In this document: in pieces, positions 38,162 through 47,746 of the stretch
Numbering within the stretch: position 1 is the first letter of the stretch
How the letters are laid out: the number at the start of each line of letters is the position of its first letter
Source: an uncultured Bryobacteraceae bacterium
Lineage (GTDB): Bacteria > Acidobacteriota > Terriglobia > Bryobacterales > Bryobacteraceae
Assembly (NCBI GenBank): GCA_938027685.1
Contig: CALJAM010000003.1
Span: 54,950 to 118,949, forward strand
Reading direction: 5' to 3'
DNA: 64,000 bases
Program-made: the position numbers and the translations under genes
The notes under the pieces: generated by a model
What the model was told of the DNA's origin: nothing
Databases searched by the model: none
The model's input: the letters and a program-made list of their open reading frames with translations, nothing else

Positions 38162-39772
38162 TCACACGCCCCAGCAGTAATCCTCGACGACTTTCTCCAC
38201 CGTTTCGTCCTGCTCGCTCAGCCGCATCAGTTCGAGCCGGATGGCGTCGACGAGCGCACGCCAGCTCGCCTCGATAATGTTGTCGGACACTCCCACGGTG
38301 GTCCAACTGCGGCGGTGATCCGACCACTCGATGAGGACGCGCACCCGGGCCGCCGTTCCCTTGCGGGAATCCAGCACGCGTACCTTGTAATCGGTGAGGC
38401 GCACTTGCGCGATGGAAGGATAAATGGGGGACAGGCACTGGCGCAGGCAAAGGTCCAGGGCATGGACCGGCCCATGGCCGTGCGCCGTGGCCGAATGCAC
38501 ACCGTCGCGGGTCTTGACGGTCACCGTGGCCACGGTGCGCGAGTGCTTGTCATCCTCCATGCGCGTAGTGACTTCGAAGCTCACCAGTTCGAAGAATCGC
38601 AGTCCGGGATGCAGAGCTTCGCGGACGAGCAGCTCAAAAGTGCCTTCGGCCGCTTCCAGCTCGTAGCCGCGGTACTCCAGATGCTTGATCCGCTCCAGCA
38701 GCTCGCGCCGCGCCTCTTCCGAGAGACGGTCCGCCAGCCCGTGCTGCTTGAGTTTATAAAAGATGTTGCCGCGTCCGGAGAGATCTGACAGAAGCACACG
38801 CTGGCGGTTGCCCACCACGGCAGGCGGAACGTGCTCGTAGGTGGCGGAGTCCTTGAGCACGGCACTGACGTGGATGCCGCCCTTGTGGGCGAAGGCGCTG
38901 CGTCCCACGTAAGGCTGATCGTGGCGCAGGGGCAGGTTGGCCAGCTCGGCCACGAAGCGCGCGATCGAGCTCAGATTGGCGAGCCTCTCGCGGCCGATCG
39001 TGGTGTGGCCCATCTTGAGCTCGAGGTTCGCGATCACCGAGCACAGGTTGGCGTTACCGCATCGCTCGCCGTAGCCGTTGATGGTTCCCTGCACGTGGGT
39101 GCAGCCTTGCTCGACCGCGGCCAGGGTGTTGGCGACCGCCAGATCGGCGTCGTTGTGGCAGTGGATGCCCAGCGTGCCGTCGAAGCGTCGCCGCACCTCG
39201 GCCACGATCTCAGCCAGTTGCGAGGTCAACGTCCCGCCATTGGTATCGCAGAGCACCAGGACGTCGGCCCCGGCTCGCTTGGCCGCTTCCAGGCAGCGCA
39301 GGGCGAAGTCGGGGTTGGCCTTGTAGCCGTCGAAGAAGTGCTCGGCGTCGAAGATCACTTCGCGACCATGCTCCTTGAGGTAATGCACCGTCTCGGAGAT
39401 CAATGTCAAGTTCTCCTCCTCGGTGATGCCCAGGGCGCGCCGCGCATGGAAGTCCCAAGTCTTGCCGAAGATGGCCACGGCCGGCGTGTCGGCTTCGATC
39501 AAGGCGCGCACGTTGGGGTCACGATCGACGCGATTCTTGGCGAAGCGCGTCGAGCCGAAGGCGGTCAGCCGGGCGTGGCTCAACTGCAGCTCCCGCGCCC
39601 GCGCGAAAAACTCCTTGTCGCGCGGGTTGGAGCCCGGCCAGCCGCCCTCGATGTAGTCGATGCCCAGCTCGTCCAGCTTCTGGGCGATCATCAGCTTGTC
39701 ATCGACCGTGAAGGAGACGGCTTCTCCTTGCGTGCCGTCACGCAACGTAGTGTCGAATGTGTAGATCCTCAT
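38162..39772 (-). CDS. cimA: (R)-citramalate synthase
   Basis: 536 aa. Condenses acetyl-CoA with pyruvate to citramalate, the first step of the threonine-independent route to 2-oxobutyrate and isoleucine. The HMGL-like TIM barrel starts MRIYTFDTTLRDGTQGEAVSFTVDDK and has DYIEGGWPGSNP, the diagnostic GGWPG of the CimA (TIGR00977) group as opposed to LeuA, and the metal HCHNDADLAVANT. A C-terminal LeuA-type regulatory domain (about 415-525) implies feedback inhibition. Located downstream of ilvB-N-C on the same strand, which supports an isoleucine role. Confidence 0.93.
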   Translation of the reverse strand: MRIYTFDTTLRDGTQGEAVSFTVDDKLMIAQKLDELGIDYIEGGWPGSNPRDKEFFARARELQLSHARLTAFGSTRFAKNRVDRDPNVRALIEADTPAVAIFGKTWDFHARRALGITEEENLTLISETVHYLKEHGREVIFDAEHFFDGYKANPDFALRCLEAAKRAGADVLVLCDTNGGTLTSQLAEIVAEVRRRFDGTLGIHCHNDADLAVANTLAAVEQGCTHVQGTINGYGERCGNANLCSVIANLELKMGHTTIGRERLANLSSIARFVAELANLPLRHDQPYVGRSAFAHKGGIHVSAVLKDSATYEHVPPAVVGNRQRVLLSDLSGRGNIFYKLKQHGLADRLSEEARRELLERIKHLEYRGYELEAAEGTFELLVREALHPGLRFFELVSFEVTTRMEDDKHSRTVATVTVKTRDGVHSATAHGHGPVHALDLCLRQCLSPIYPSIAQVRLTDYKVRVLDSRKGTAARVRVLIEWSDHRRSWTTVGVSDNIIEASWRALVDAIRLELMRLSEQDETVEKVVEDYCWGV

Positions 39773-39820
39773 CGGCTATCCCCATGAGATCCGCGGCAGA
39801 CGCCTGGCCCGCCGCCGGGA

Positions 39821-40864
39821 TCAAGAGCCGGTCGGTCCCGGCTGTTCGACGGGCACGCCGGCTTCCTTTTCTTTTCTCAGGAAAGGCATCATGCGGCGCA
39901 GCTCGCGCCCCACGATTTCGATGGGTTGATTGCGAGCCGCCTCGCGCATGGCCAGAAAGTTCTTCAAACCGTTCTTGGTGTACTCCTCGATCCACTCGCC
40001 AGCGAACTGGCCCGACTGCACCTCGGCCAAAATCTTCCGCATCTGCTCGCGCACGTGCTGATCGATGATCCGCGGTCCCCGTGTATAATCCCCGTACTCC
40101 GCGGTGTCGGAAACCGAGAAGCGCATGTAGCTGAGGCCGCCCTCCTGGATTAGGTCCACAATGAGCTTCAACTCGTGCAGGCACTCGAAGTAGGCGATTT
40201 CGGGGGCGTAGCCGGCCTCGACCAGCGTTTCGAAGCCCGCCCGGATGAGCTCGCTGACACCCCCGCACAACACCGCCTGCTCACCGAAGAGGTCGCTTTC
40301 GGTCTCTTCCTTAAAGGTGGTCTCGATGACGCCGGCCTTCAGGCAACCCAGAGCCAGCGCGTAGGCCAAGGCGCGCTGGAGCGCTAGCCCGGAAGGATTC
40401 TGGTGCACGGCCACCAGGGCCGGCACGCCCACGCCCTCCTTGAAGAGCTCGCGCACGCGGTGGCCGGGCGCCTTGGGAGCAATCATGGACACGTCCACAT
40501 CGGCCGGTGGAACGATCTGGCCGTAGTGGATGTTGAATCCGTGGGCGAACATCAGAGTCTTGCCCGCTTTGAGGTGGGGAGCGATCTCATCCCGGTACAG
40601 GGCGGGCTGGTGCATGTCGGCCACTAGGATCATGATGATGTCGCCGATCTTGGCAGCCTCGGCGGCCGAAAGGACCTGAAAGCCCGCCGCCTGAGCCTTG
40701 TCCCAGTTGGCGGTGCCCGCTTTCTCGGCCACCACCACCCGGACGCCGGAATCACGCAAGTTGAGAGCATGGGCGTGACCCTGGCTGCCGTAGCCGATCA
40801 CAGCCACGGTCATGCCCTCCAGGTACTTCAGATCACCGTCTTGTTCGTAGTAGCGCTTGGCCAT
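39821..40864 (-). CDS. ilvC: Ketol-acid reductoisomerase (class I)
   Basis: 347 aa. Second common step of valine/isoleucine synthesis. Rossmann motif [17 protein letters not shown] near residues 24-40, and the knotted catalytic domain with [38 protein letters not shown] and the terminal [12 protein letters not shown]. The cofactor loop reads EKAGTANW at 47-54, where NADPH-type enzymes usually have an Arg and two Ser (LRxGSxSW). The two phosphate-binding Ser are thus replaced by Thr and Asn, so cofactor preference may differ. Sits between ilvN and cimA in the operon. Confidence 0.95.
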   Translation of the reverse strand: MAKRYYEQDGDLKYLEGMTVAVIGYGSQGHAHALNLRDSGVRVVVAEKAGTANWDKAQAAGFQVLSAAEAAKIGDIIMILVADMHQPALYRDEIAPHLKAGKTLMFAHGFNIHYGQIVPPADVDVSMIAPKAPGHRVRELFKEGVGVPALVAVHQNPSGLALQRALAYALALGCLKAGVIETTFKEETESDLFGEQAVLCGGVSELIRAGFETLVEAGYAPEIAYFECLHELKLIVDLIQEGGLSYMRFSVSDTAEYGDYTRGPRIIDQHVREQMRKILAEVQSGQFAGEWIEEYTKNGLKNFLAMREAARNQPIEIVGRELRRMMPFLRKEKEAGVPVEQPGPTGS

Positions 40865-40883
40865 GTCTGCTCCAGAAGTGGAA

Positions 40884-41444
40884 TCAGGAACTCGGCACGT
40901 CGAGCAGGCGTGAATCGGCCGGCTCCGACCCGGCGCGCGTGGGCACGGGCGGCGAAAGACGCAGTCGCCTGGACTCGAGCGAAACCGCCACGATGCCCGA
41001 ACGGGTCACCTCGATTTCCCCGTAGGCGCGCATGACGTCAATGAACTCGTCCAGCTTCTCGGGATCCCCGGAGGCCTCCAGCACGAATCCCTCGACCGAG
41101 GAGTCCACCACGCGGGCGGAAAAGATTTCGGCCTCCTTGAGGATCGCGGTGCGGCTTTCCAACGGCGCACGTACGCGCAAGAGAACCATTTCGCGGGCCA
41201 CCGCGCGCTCCTCGGTGAGGTCGCTGGCCTGCAGCACGTTGATCAGCCGGTTCATCTGCTTGATGACCTGCCGGCGCAAAGCGGGATCCACGTCCACTAC
41301 GATCGTCATGCGGGAAAGCGTGGGATCGAGCGTCCGCGCCACGGTCAGGCTCTCGATGTTGTAGCCGCGAGCGCTGAGCACCCCGGTGATGCGCATCAGC
41401 GCGCCCGGCTTGTTTTCCACCAGCAGCGAGATCACCTGCAACAT
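40884..41444 (-). CDS. ilvN: Acetolactate synthase small (regulatory) subunit
   Basis: 186 aa. N-terminal ACT domain beginning [35 protein letters not shown] binds valine or a related effector and activates the catalytic subunit. The second half carries the conserved REMVLLRV and the second ACT-like region. Length is at the upper end for the family because of a variable C-terminal ~20 residues. Lies 9 bases after ilvB. Confidence 0.95.
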   Translation of the reverse strand: MLQVISLLVENKPGALMRITGVLSARGYNIESLTVARTLDPTLSRMTIVVDVDPALRRQVIKQMNRLINVLQASDLTEERAVAREMVLLRVRAPLESRTAILKEAEIFSARVVDSSVEGFVLEASGDPEKLDEFIDVMRAYGEIEVTRSGIVAVSLESRRLRLSPPVPTRAGSEPADSRLLDVPSS

Positions 41445-41453
41445 GAGAGCCTC

Positions 41454-43181
41454 CTACTTGGGAACCGACACCGGCTGCGGCGGGCCGAGGACCATTTCAT
41501 TCAGCGCCGCTCCGGCAGGAACCATCGGGTACACGTTTTCCTCCGGCGAGACTCGCACGTCGAGTAGGTAAGGCCCGGGTTCGGCCAGGGCGGTCTCCAG
41601 CGCGCCCGTCAACTGGTCCGGCCGCTCGACGATGCGCGCCGGGATCCCGTAAGCCGCCCCCAGCTTCTCCACGTTGGGGAAGCCTTCCATGGCCACCGCG
41701 CACAGCCGGTTGTTGTAGAACAGCTCTTGCCACTGCCGCACCATGCCCAGATAGCCGTTGTTGCAGATGACGATCTTGATGGGCAGCCGGTTGGAAGCGA
41801 TGGTCGCCAATTCTGGGATGGACATCTGGAAGCCGCCGTCACCCACGATCGCCACCACCAACTTGTCCGGACAGGCGAACTGCGCCCCGATCGCCGCGGG
41901 TATGCCGAAGCCCATCGCGCCCAAACCGCCCGAACACAGCCAATGCCGGGGACGCCGGAAGCGGATGAACTGTGCCGCCCACATCTGATGCTGCCCCACG
42001 TCGGCCGTAATAATGGCCTCGCCCTTGGTCAGGCGGTCGATCTCGACCATCAGATGCTGCGGCTTGATTTCACGATCTGAAAAGGCAGGCACCAAGGGGT
42101 GCTCCTGCTGCCAGGCGCGGATCTGGCGCCACCAGGCCTGGCGCGCCGCGGCCTTGCGCTCCCGCTCGGATACGGTCTCGTGCAGCATCTTGAGCAACTT
42201 GCGCAGCACCCGCTTGGCGTCACCGACGATAGGCAGGTCCGCTGCCCGGTTCTTGCCGATCTCCACCGGATCGATATCGACATGGATCACCTTGGCATGC
42301 GGCGCAAAGGCCGACAAACGTCCCGTGACCCGATCGTCGAAACGCACGCCCAGCGCGATGAGCAGATCGGCATGGGTCATGCTCATGTTGGCCGCGTACG
42401 AGCCGTGCATGCCGGGCATGGAGATAAAGTTGGGGTGATCGGCCGGCAAGGAGCCCAGACCCATCAGCGTCAGCACCGCGGGTGCGTCCACAAGCTCAAC
42501 CAGTTCCCGCAGCTCCTCGTGCGCCCCCGAGCTGACGATGCCGCCGCCGGCGTAAACCAGCGGACGCTCGGAGTCCCAGATCATCTGCGCCGCGCGCCGG
42601 ATCTGCCCCGTGTGCCCCTCGGTCACCACCTTGTAGCCCGGCAGGTGAATGCTGGATACCGGCGAGTAATGACCCTGGGCCTGCAGCACGTCTTTGGGCA
42701 GGTCGATCAGAACGGGCCCCGGACGCCCGGTGGACGCTATGTAAAAGGCCTCATGGACGATGGCCGGCAGGTCCTTGACGTTCTTGACCAGATAGTTATG
42801 CTTGGTGCAGGACCGCGTGATCCCGAAAGTGTCCGCCTCCTGGAAGGCATCGCTGCCGATCGCCTTCGTGCTCACCTGCCCGGTGAGGGCGACGATGGGC
42901 ACCGAATCCATCAGCGCGTCCACCAGACCCGTCACCAGGTTGGTGGAACCGGGTCCCGAGGTGGCACAACAGACTCCGACTCGCCCCGTGGCGCGGGCAT
43001 ATCCGGAGGCGGCAAAGGCGGCGTTCTCCTCATGTCGCACCAGAACGTGACGGATGGGATGGTCGTAGAAAACGTCGTAGACCGGCAGGGTGACGCCGCC
43101 GGGATACCCGAAAATGCATTCCACACCCTCGCGCACCAGGCATTCCACCAGCATGCGCGCGCCGCTCATCAGGTTCGGCAT
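41454..43181 (-). CDS. ilvB: Acetolactate synthase large (catalytic) subunit
   Basis: 575 aa thiamine-diphosphate enzyme forming acetolactate or acetohydroxybutyrate. GARMLVECLVREGVECIFGYPGG at the start with the catalytic Glu in VRHEENAAFAASGYAR, the FAD region GMHGSYAANMSMTHADLLIALGVRFDDRVTGR, and the ThDP motif GDGGFQMSIPELATI with an NN near residue 480. First structural gene of ilvB-ilvN-ilvC-cimA. It is preceded by a leader peptide and attenuator (43222-43408). Confidence 0.96.
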   Translation of the reverse strand: MPNLMSGARMLVECLVREGVECIFGYPGGVTLPVYDVFYDHPIRHVLVRHEENAAFAASGYARATGRVGVCCATSGPGSTNLVTGLVDALMDSVPIVALTGQVSTKAIGSDAFQEADTFGITRSCTKHNYLVKNVKDLPAIVHEAFYIASTGRPGPVLIDLPKDVLQAQGHYSPVSSIHLPGYKVVTEGHTGQIRRAAQMIWDSERPLVYAGGGIVSSGAHEELRELVELVDAPAVLTLMGLGSLPADHPNFISMPGMHGSYAANMSMTHADLLIALGVRFDDRVTGRLSAFAPHAKVIHVDIDPVEIGKNRAADLPIVGDAKRVLRKLLKMLHETVSERERKAAARQAWWRQIRAWQQEHPLVPAFSDREIKPQHLMVEIDRLTKGEAIITADVGQHQMWAAQFIRFRRPRHWLCSGGLGAMGFGIPAAIGAQFACPDKLVVAIVGDGGFQMSIPELATIASNRLPIKIVICNNGYLGMVRQWQELFYNNRLCAVAMEGFPNVEKLGAAYGIPARIVERPDQLTGALETALAEPGPYLLDVRVSPEENVYPMVPAGAALNEMVLGPPQPVSVPK

Positions 43182-43221
43182 AGTTGCTAAGCCTCTCTCT
43201 CCATCGAAACGATTCCCAAAT

Positions 43222-43265
43222 AAAAAAGGCCATCGTGCTGGGCTTCTCCGCCCCGCCCGACGGCC
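43222..43265 (-). terminator. Rho-independent attenuator before ilvB
   Basis: On the minus strand an 8-bp stem GGCCGTCG/CGATGGCC (one G-U pair; arms at 43258-43265 and 43228-43235) is followed by TTTTTTA. It lies 24 bases after the leader peptide stop and 41 bases before the ilvB ATG. Its 5' arm bases GGCCGT (43265-43260) can instead pair with ACGGCT at 43287-43282, giving an exclusive antiterminator hairpin. This is the classical layout for transcription attenuation. Confidence 0.85.
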
Positions 43266-43288
43266 TCAGGACTGCTCCGCAAGCCGTT

Positions 43289-43408
43289 TCAGGCGGGGCC
43301 AGCTACGATGACCCCGATGCTAATAATGATGATGACGACGAGGGTGAGGGCCAGCGGACGCAGACCGAGGGCGCGTGAACCGGTTATCGTCCCGTCCAGC
43401 GCCCTCAT
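43289..43408 (-). CDS. ilvL: ilv operon leader peptide
   Basis: 39-aa ORF from ATG 43408, preceded by GAGAGG four bases from the start. Residues 19-35 read LALTLVVIIIISIGVIV; 17 of 39 residues are Leu, Val or Ile. The stop is immediately followed by the antiterminator arm and then the terminator in front of ilvB. Ribosome stalling at the branched-chain codons when Ile, Val or Leu tRNAs are uncharged should favour the antiterminator and let transcription enter ilvB-ilvN-ilvC-cimA. Sequence is unrelated to the enterobacterial leaders except in its composition. Too short for a standard gene call. Confidence 0.85.
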   Translation of the reverse strand: MRALDGTITGSRALGLRPLALTLVVIIIISIGVIVAGPA

Positions 43409-43460
43409 AGACCTCTCATGTTACCCCAAAAGCGCCAAAAATGCAAGGGGCCCATTCCAT

Positions 43461-43485
43461 CAAGAAAACTCATGGAAGCATGAGT
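43461..43485 (-). terminator. Rho-independent terminator after the outer-membrane barrel gene
   Basis: Minus-strand perfect 7-bp stem ACTCATG/CATGAGT with a CTTC tetraloop followed by TTTTCTTG, 13 bases after the stop at 43499. It separates the barrel gene from the ilv leader that starts about 55 bases further on. Confidence 0.75.
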
Positions 43486-43498
43486 CCCGGCCGCCCCT

Positions 43499-44320
43499 TT
43501 AGCGCACGAAGCTCACGCCGAACTCGAGCTGACTCTTCGGCGAGCGCGTGGTGCCCGCCGAGAACGTGGCGCCGCTCCAGCGCGTAAAGCGGACCTCCGG
43601 CGTGACCTTGATGTTCAAGTCGTCGACGAACCGCAACCCCACTGCGATGACCACCCCGCCAAGCGTGCGTCGCGACGGTGTGGCTGCCCTGTACTCCACC
43701 GTCGAACTTCCGTCCGGGCTCTTGATTTCCGCCTTGGTGCGGATCGCCGAAATCGATCGACCTACGACGCCGGCTCCCACCCAAACGTGCGAAAGCGGTC
43801 CGGAAGAGCGCAGGCCCCGGTAATGCACCAACACAGGCAAATCCCACAGCCGCCCTTTGGTCTGCTCGCTGATGCTGGATTGCGTGCGCTCGTCGTTCCC
43901 GGTGGCCGGATCGTCTCTACCCCAATACGTGGCGGTGGAGGACTCGTACCGGAGCCGGTGGAACAGCAACTCGCTGGTGAGCCTGAGGCGGCGGGCGAAG
44001 CGGAACTCCACGGCCAGGCCCCCGCCCACGACGGCGGATTTCGAAGTGGTGCTCGCGTTGAAGTCGTATGCCGTTGTCCCCGCAAAGGTGGTCTGCATGG
44101 CCATGCCCTCACGCATCACGCTCAGCCGCTCGAAAGGCAGCGTGCGCAGGCGCAGGCCGAACGAAAAGCGGTCGAAGCTTACGGGGGCGGCTTCCTGGAC
44201 GCTCGGCGCAGGCTCCTGAGATTTCGGCTCCTCGGCGGGCTGCTGGCCGCATGCCATCGCTGTGAACAGCAAAGCCCTCACCCAACGCACCGCCGAGCCG
44301 CCGCTTCGAATGTGCTTCAT
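43499..44320 (-). CDS. Outer-membrane beta-barrel protein
   Basis: 273 aa. N-terminal hydrophobic segment (VRWVRALLFTAMACGQQ; the Cys could be lipid-modified), a Pro/Glu-rich linker, then alternating amphipathic strands typical of an 8- to 10-strand barrel (FSFGLRLRTLPFERLSV, GGGLAVEFRFARRLRLTSEL, GGVVIAVGLRFVDDLNIKVTPEVRFTRW). The last residues (SQLEFGVSFVR) form a closing strand but end in Arg rather than the usual Phe. No specific transport function can be named. Divergent from the Oar-like gene, with 181 bases between the two starts. Confidence 0.8.
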   Translation of the reverse strand: MKHIRSGGSAVRWVRALLFTAMACGQQPAEEPKSQEPAPSVQEAAPVSFDRFSFGLRLRTLPFERLSVMREGMAMQTTFAGTTAYDFNASTTSKSAVVGGGLAVEFRFARRLRLTSELLFHRLRYESSTATYWGRDDPATGNDERTQSSISEQTKGRLWDLPVLVHYRGLRSSGPLSHVWVGAGVVGRSISAIRTKAEIKSPDGSSTVEYRAATPSRRTLGGVVIAVGLRFVDDLNIKVTPEVRFTRWSGATFSAGTTRSPKSQLEFGVSFVR

Positions 44321-44501
44321 CGGGTCCGCTATGCCCAGGATGCCAAGCCGCCCGAGCGGCGGTCAACCCGGCGCTCGGGCCTGCGCACCGTATATATTGG
44401 TGGGTTGATGCCCGGACCCGGAGGAATTCCTTCCAGGCGCAGATTCCCGGCCGGCAAGCGGCTCGTCAGCCGTCTCGGGCAATCCTGAAATGCGAGGGCC
44501 A

Positions 44502-47500
44502 ATGTCCCGGCGAACCGGCGTGATCGTGTGGCTGTTCGTTTTGCTTGCGGCTCCTGCCTGGTCCCAGTCCGAAATGGGCGCCCTTTGGGGCATCGTCCAG
44601 GACGCAGAGGGAAAACCCCTGGAGGGGTTGACGGTTTACGTGGCCGACGTCGCCACGAACGTGGTGGTGCGCCGGTGCTTGACCGATTCGGCGGGCCGCT
44701 ATGAGGCGCCCTACCTGAGGCCGGGCCTTTACTACATCCTGATCGAAGAACCCGGCTACCAGGCCTTTGAAGCTGACGGGATCCGCGTCGAAGCAGGCGA
44801 AGTCCGCCGCTTCGATGCGCGCTTGACGCCCGGCGAACCCCAACAGAGCAACCGGTTGCAGGCGCAAAACCCCCCGCTGCGTTTCTACGGGGGCCACGCC
44901 GGCAGCCTCGTCGACTACAAGGGCCGTTGGAACGATGCACCCCAGGCGGACCGCCATCCTACGCTCTTCCCGCTACTGGCGACCGCGCCGGGCGTGCAGG
45001 GCATCGAGGGCGGAGTGGTGCTGGGCGGCGTCTCCTCTCGGCGGCAGCAGTCCTGGGCGCTCGATGGGATCCCCGACAACACGACGAACAACGCGCTGAA
45101 CCCTCTCGTCACCGACGCCATCGAAGTCCGCCTGGCTAACTACGACGTCGCCTCGGCCCTACCCGCCACCCTGGCTATGGTTTCTAAGCGCGGCGGCGAG
45201 GCGATGCACGGCATGATGTTCTACAAGCACAGCTCGCCCTCCTTCAACGCGCGATCCTTCTTCGACACGCAGGACGCCAGCTACCGCATGCGCGAGGCCG
45301 GAGGCGAGCTGGGCTGGGATCTGATTCCCGACTGGACCTGGCTGTACGGCGGGGGCATGTGGCAAAGGCTGCTCTATCAGCAGAACTTCTACGCCAGCGT
45401 GCCTGCGACGAAGATGCGCGACGGGGACCTCGGATTGTATCTGGACCCGCAGACCGCGCCCGGCGGCAAGGCGGTCACCGTGCGCGATCCCCGCACCGGC
45501 TTGCCCTTCCCCCGCAATCTGATACCCATCACGCGCATCAATTCCGTCTCGCGCAACTACGTCCTCAATTACTACCCCTTGCCCAACGCCGGCGAGATAC
45601 CGGTTAACAATTACATCTGGCTGCACCGGTTCGGCCCGGACACTTATAACGGGAACTGGCCCCTGGGACGCTGGGACCAGCGCGTCACCTCTCAACACCA
45701 GTTCTTCCTGCGGTGGCTGCAGAACCAGACCGCCTCCGTCGTGCCCGGCAGCGTGGGACGACCGCTGGACGCCACTCGCACCTGGCGTTATCGCAGCCTC
45801 GCCTTCAACGACGTCCACGCCTTCAGCCCCAACCTCGTCAACCACCTGACCCTCGCCCGTACTCGCCTGCGCATCAAGCAGGGCGAAAGCGAGGCCGACG
45901 TCGATCCCCCGCGCGGCAATTCCGTCGTTAGCACGCTGAACCTTCAGGGCGTCAACCCCCAAGGGTTCGAAGCGATGGGATTCCCGGCCGTAACCATCCC
46001 GGGGCTCAGCCCGCTTCAGATGGCCCACGGCGGCGGGGAAAAGAAGGACGTCGCCCACTACGACGGCTTCTTCACCTTCCGGGACTCCCTCACCTGGATT
46101 CGCGGGCCTCATTCCATCAAAGGCGGCGTCGATTTTACAGGCTACTTCTGGCAGAACGGCGAGGTCCCGTTGGCGGTTTACGGCGCCTTCACCTTCAGCG
46201 GCGCTTACACCGGCTTGCCGTACGCCGACTTCCTGCTCGGCTACCCAGCGACCAGCACGCGGCAGACGGCCCAGGTCAACCGCCGTATCCGGCAGAATCA
46301 GGCCGGACTCTATCTGGCCGATTCGTTCCGGTTGCACCCGCGCCTCACGCTCGACGTCGGCGTGCGCTGGGATTACTACGGCACGCCCGTTTATAAAGAC
46401 CGCAAGATGGCCAACTGGGACCCGGTCTCGGGTAAAGTGATCGTAGCCCCGGGCACTTATACGCTGGTGAGCCTTTATTACCCGAAGACAATCGAGATCG
46501 CCGTAGGCGACGTCACGCCCAAGGCCAACCGGGAAAACCTACGGCCACGCGCTGGTTTGGCCTTGCGCCTCAACAACAACACGGCGCTGCGCGCCGGCTA
46601 CGGCGAATTTACCGAGAACCCGGGTTACGGCGAGGATGGAAGGCTCCCGAAGACGAATCCCTTCTGGCTGAAGGAAACCTATACGAATTGGGTGCCCGCC
46701 ACGCTGCCGGCACTCTCGTTCCCGCGCCCCTTCCCGACGAACCCCCTACTGGTTCCCTTCCCGGCGCAGAGCGTCACAGCGGTCCCCATGAGGACGGAGG
46801 AGGGCGTCATCCGCCAATTCAGCTTCACGCTGGAGCGCGCCCTCGGCCCGGCTGTGCTTCAGGCTTCCTACCTAGGTTTTCGCGGCGTGCACATGAACTA
46901 CATGCTGGACGTCAACAAGCCGCCGGCCGGCACGATTCCTTTCCGCAACGAGCGCAAGCCTTACCCGCAGTTCGCCAGTGCCTTCCGCTATCGCACGGAC
47001 GGAAGCTGGAAGTACGATGCCCTGGTGGCGCGCGCCCGCTATCGGCGGGGCTCCACGCTGCTGGAGACCAGTTTCAGTTGGGCTAACAACCTGGCCAACT
47101 ACCTCAACACGCTCGATCCTTACAACGTGACCAATCAGTGGGCGCGCGACGGCGCTACGCGACGGCTGTATTCGGCGACTACGGCCTCCTGGCCGCTGCC
47201 GGTAGGACGAGGCCGAAAGTTGCTGGGCAAGGCCGGGCGTTGGGTGAATCTCGGCCTGGGGAACTGGACGCTGAACGCCATCGCCACGTTCGCCACGGGT
47301 CAGTACTATTCGCCCTGGTTTACGGGCCCTGACCCCGCCAACGCCAGCCCCGGCTACGTCACGCTGCTCCCCGATTGTGTGGGCGACCCGAATGCGGGCG
47401 CGCGCAACCGAAACCTGTGGTTCAACCCCGCGGCCTTCGCCATCCCCCCGGCCGGCGCAGGTCGCTACGGCACCTGCGGGCTCAACGTGCTGGAAGGCTA

Positions 47501-47738
47501 TCCGGTTCACGTCGTGCACGCCAGCCTCGCCAAGCAGATCCCGTTGGGCGAGAGCCTTCGCGCGGTCTTCACCGTGCACGTGTCGAACGTCACCAACACG
47601 CCCCACTTCGGCATCCCGCAGAACAACCTGAGCGAGCCGAATGCGGGCCGGTTCACGGCCGCTTCGCGCGTCACCGACGCCAACCCGCTCCAGCAGGGGC
47701 CGCGCCAAATCATGCTGAAACTGCGAGTGGAATTCTAA
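44502..47738 (+). CDS. Oar-like TonB-dependent outer-membrane protein with carboxypeptidase-regulatory domain
   Basis: 1078 aa from ATG 44502, which has GAGGG four bases upstream; ATG 44490 is in frame but lacks such a site. A signal peptide ends near AWSQ, followed by a CarboxypepD_reg Ig-like domain (GALWGIVQDAEGKPLEGLTVYV, then TDSAGRYEAPYLRPGLYYILIE). A plug-like segment (GVVLGGVSSRRQQSWALDGIPDNTT) and a long beta-barrel end in an aromatic strand (IMLKLRVEF). Such proteins are greatly expanded in Acidobacteriota and thought to take up large carbohydrates or peptides. No partner lipoprotein gene is near. Confidence 0.88.
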   Translation: MSRRTGVIVWLFVLLAAPAWSQSEMGALWGIVQDAEGKPLEGLTVYVADVATNVVVRRCLTDSAGRYEAPYLRPGLYYILIEEPGYQAFEADGIRVEAGEVRRFDARLTPGEPQQSNRLQAQNPPLRFYGGHAGSLVDYKGRWNDAPQADRHPTLFPLLATAPGVQGIEGGVVLGGVSSRRQQSWALDGIPDNTTNNALNPLVTDAIEVRLANYDVASALPATLAMVSKRGGEAMHGMMFYKHSSPSFNARSFFDTQDASYRMREAGGELGWDLIPDWTWLYGGGMWQRLLYQQNFYASVPATKMRDGDLGLYLDPQTAPGGKAVTVRDPRTGLPFPRNLIPITRINSVSRNYVLNYYPLPNAGEIPVNNYIWLHRFGPDTYNGNWPLGRWDQRVTSQHQFFLRWLQNQTASVVPGSVGRPLDATRTWRYRSLAFNDVHAFSPNLVNHLTLARTRLRIKQGESEADVDPPRGNSVVSTLNLQGVNPQGFEAMGFPAVTIPGLSPLQMAHGGGEKKDVAHYDGFFTFRDSLTWIRGPHSIKGGVDFTGYFWQNGEVPLAVYGAFTFSGAYTGLPYADFLLGYPATSTRQTAQVNRRIRQNQAGLYLADSFRLHPRLTLDVGVRWDYYGTPVYKDRKMANWDPVSGKVIVAPGTYTLVSLYYPKTIEIAVGDVTPKANRENLRPRAGLALRLNNNTALRAGYGEFTENPGYGEDGRLPKTNPFWLKETYTNWVPATLPALSFPRPFPTNPLLVPFPAQSVTAVPMRTEEGVIRQFSFTLERALGPAVLQASYLGFRGVHMNYMLDVNKPPAGTIPFRNERKPYPQFASAFRYRTDGSWKYDALVARARYRRGSTLLETSFSWANNLANYLNTLDPYNVTNQWARDGATRRLYSATTASWPLPVGRGRKLLGKAGRWVNLGLGNWTLNAIATFATGQYYSPWFTGPDPANASPGYVTLLPDCVGDPNAGARNRNLWFNPAAFAIPPAGAGRYGTCGLNVLEGYPVHVVHASLAKQIPLGESLRAVFTVHVSNVTNTPHFGIPQNNLSEPNAGRFTAASRVTDANPLQQGPRQIMLKLRVEF

Positions 47739-47746
47739 GGCCGCGC

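Noticed and set aside
43400..43460. TTGCAT-N17-TAACAT as the ilv promoter
   Set aside because: Its start point would fall at the leader ribosome site and leave no room for translation of the leader, so I do not call it; the real promoter was not found.
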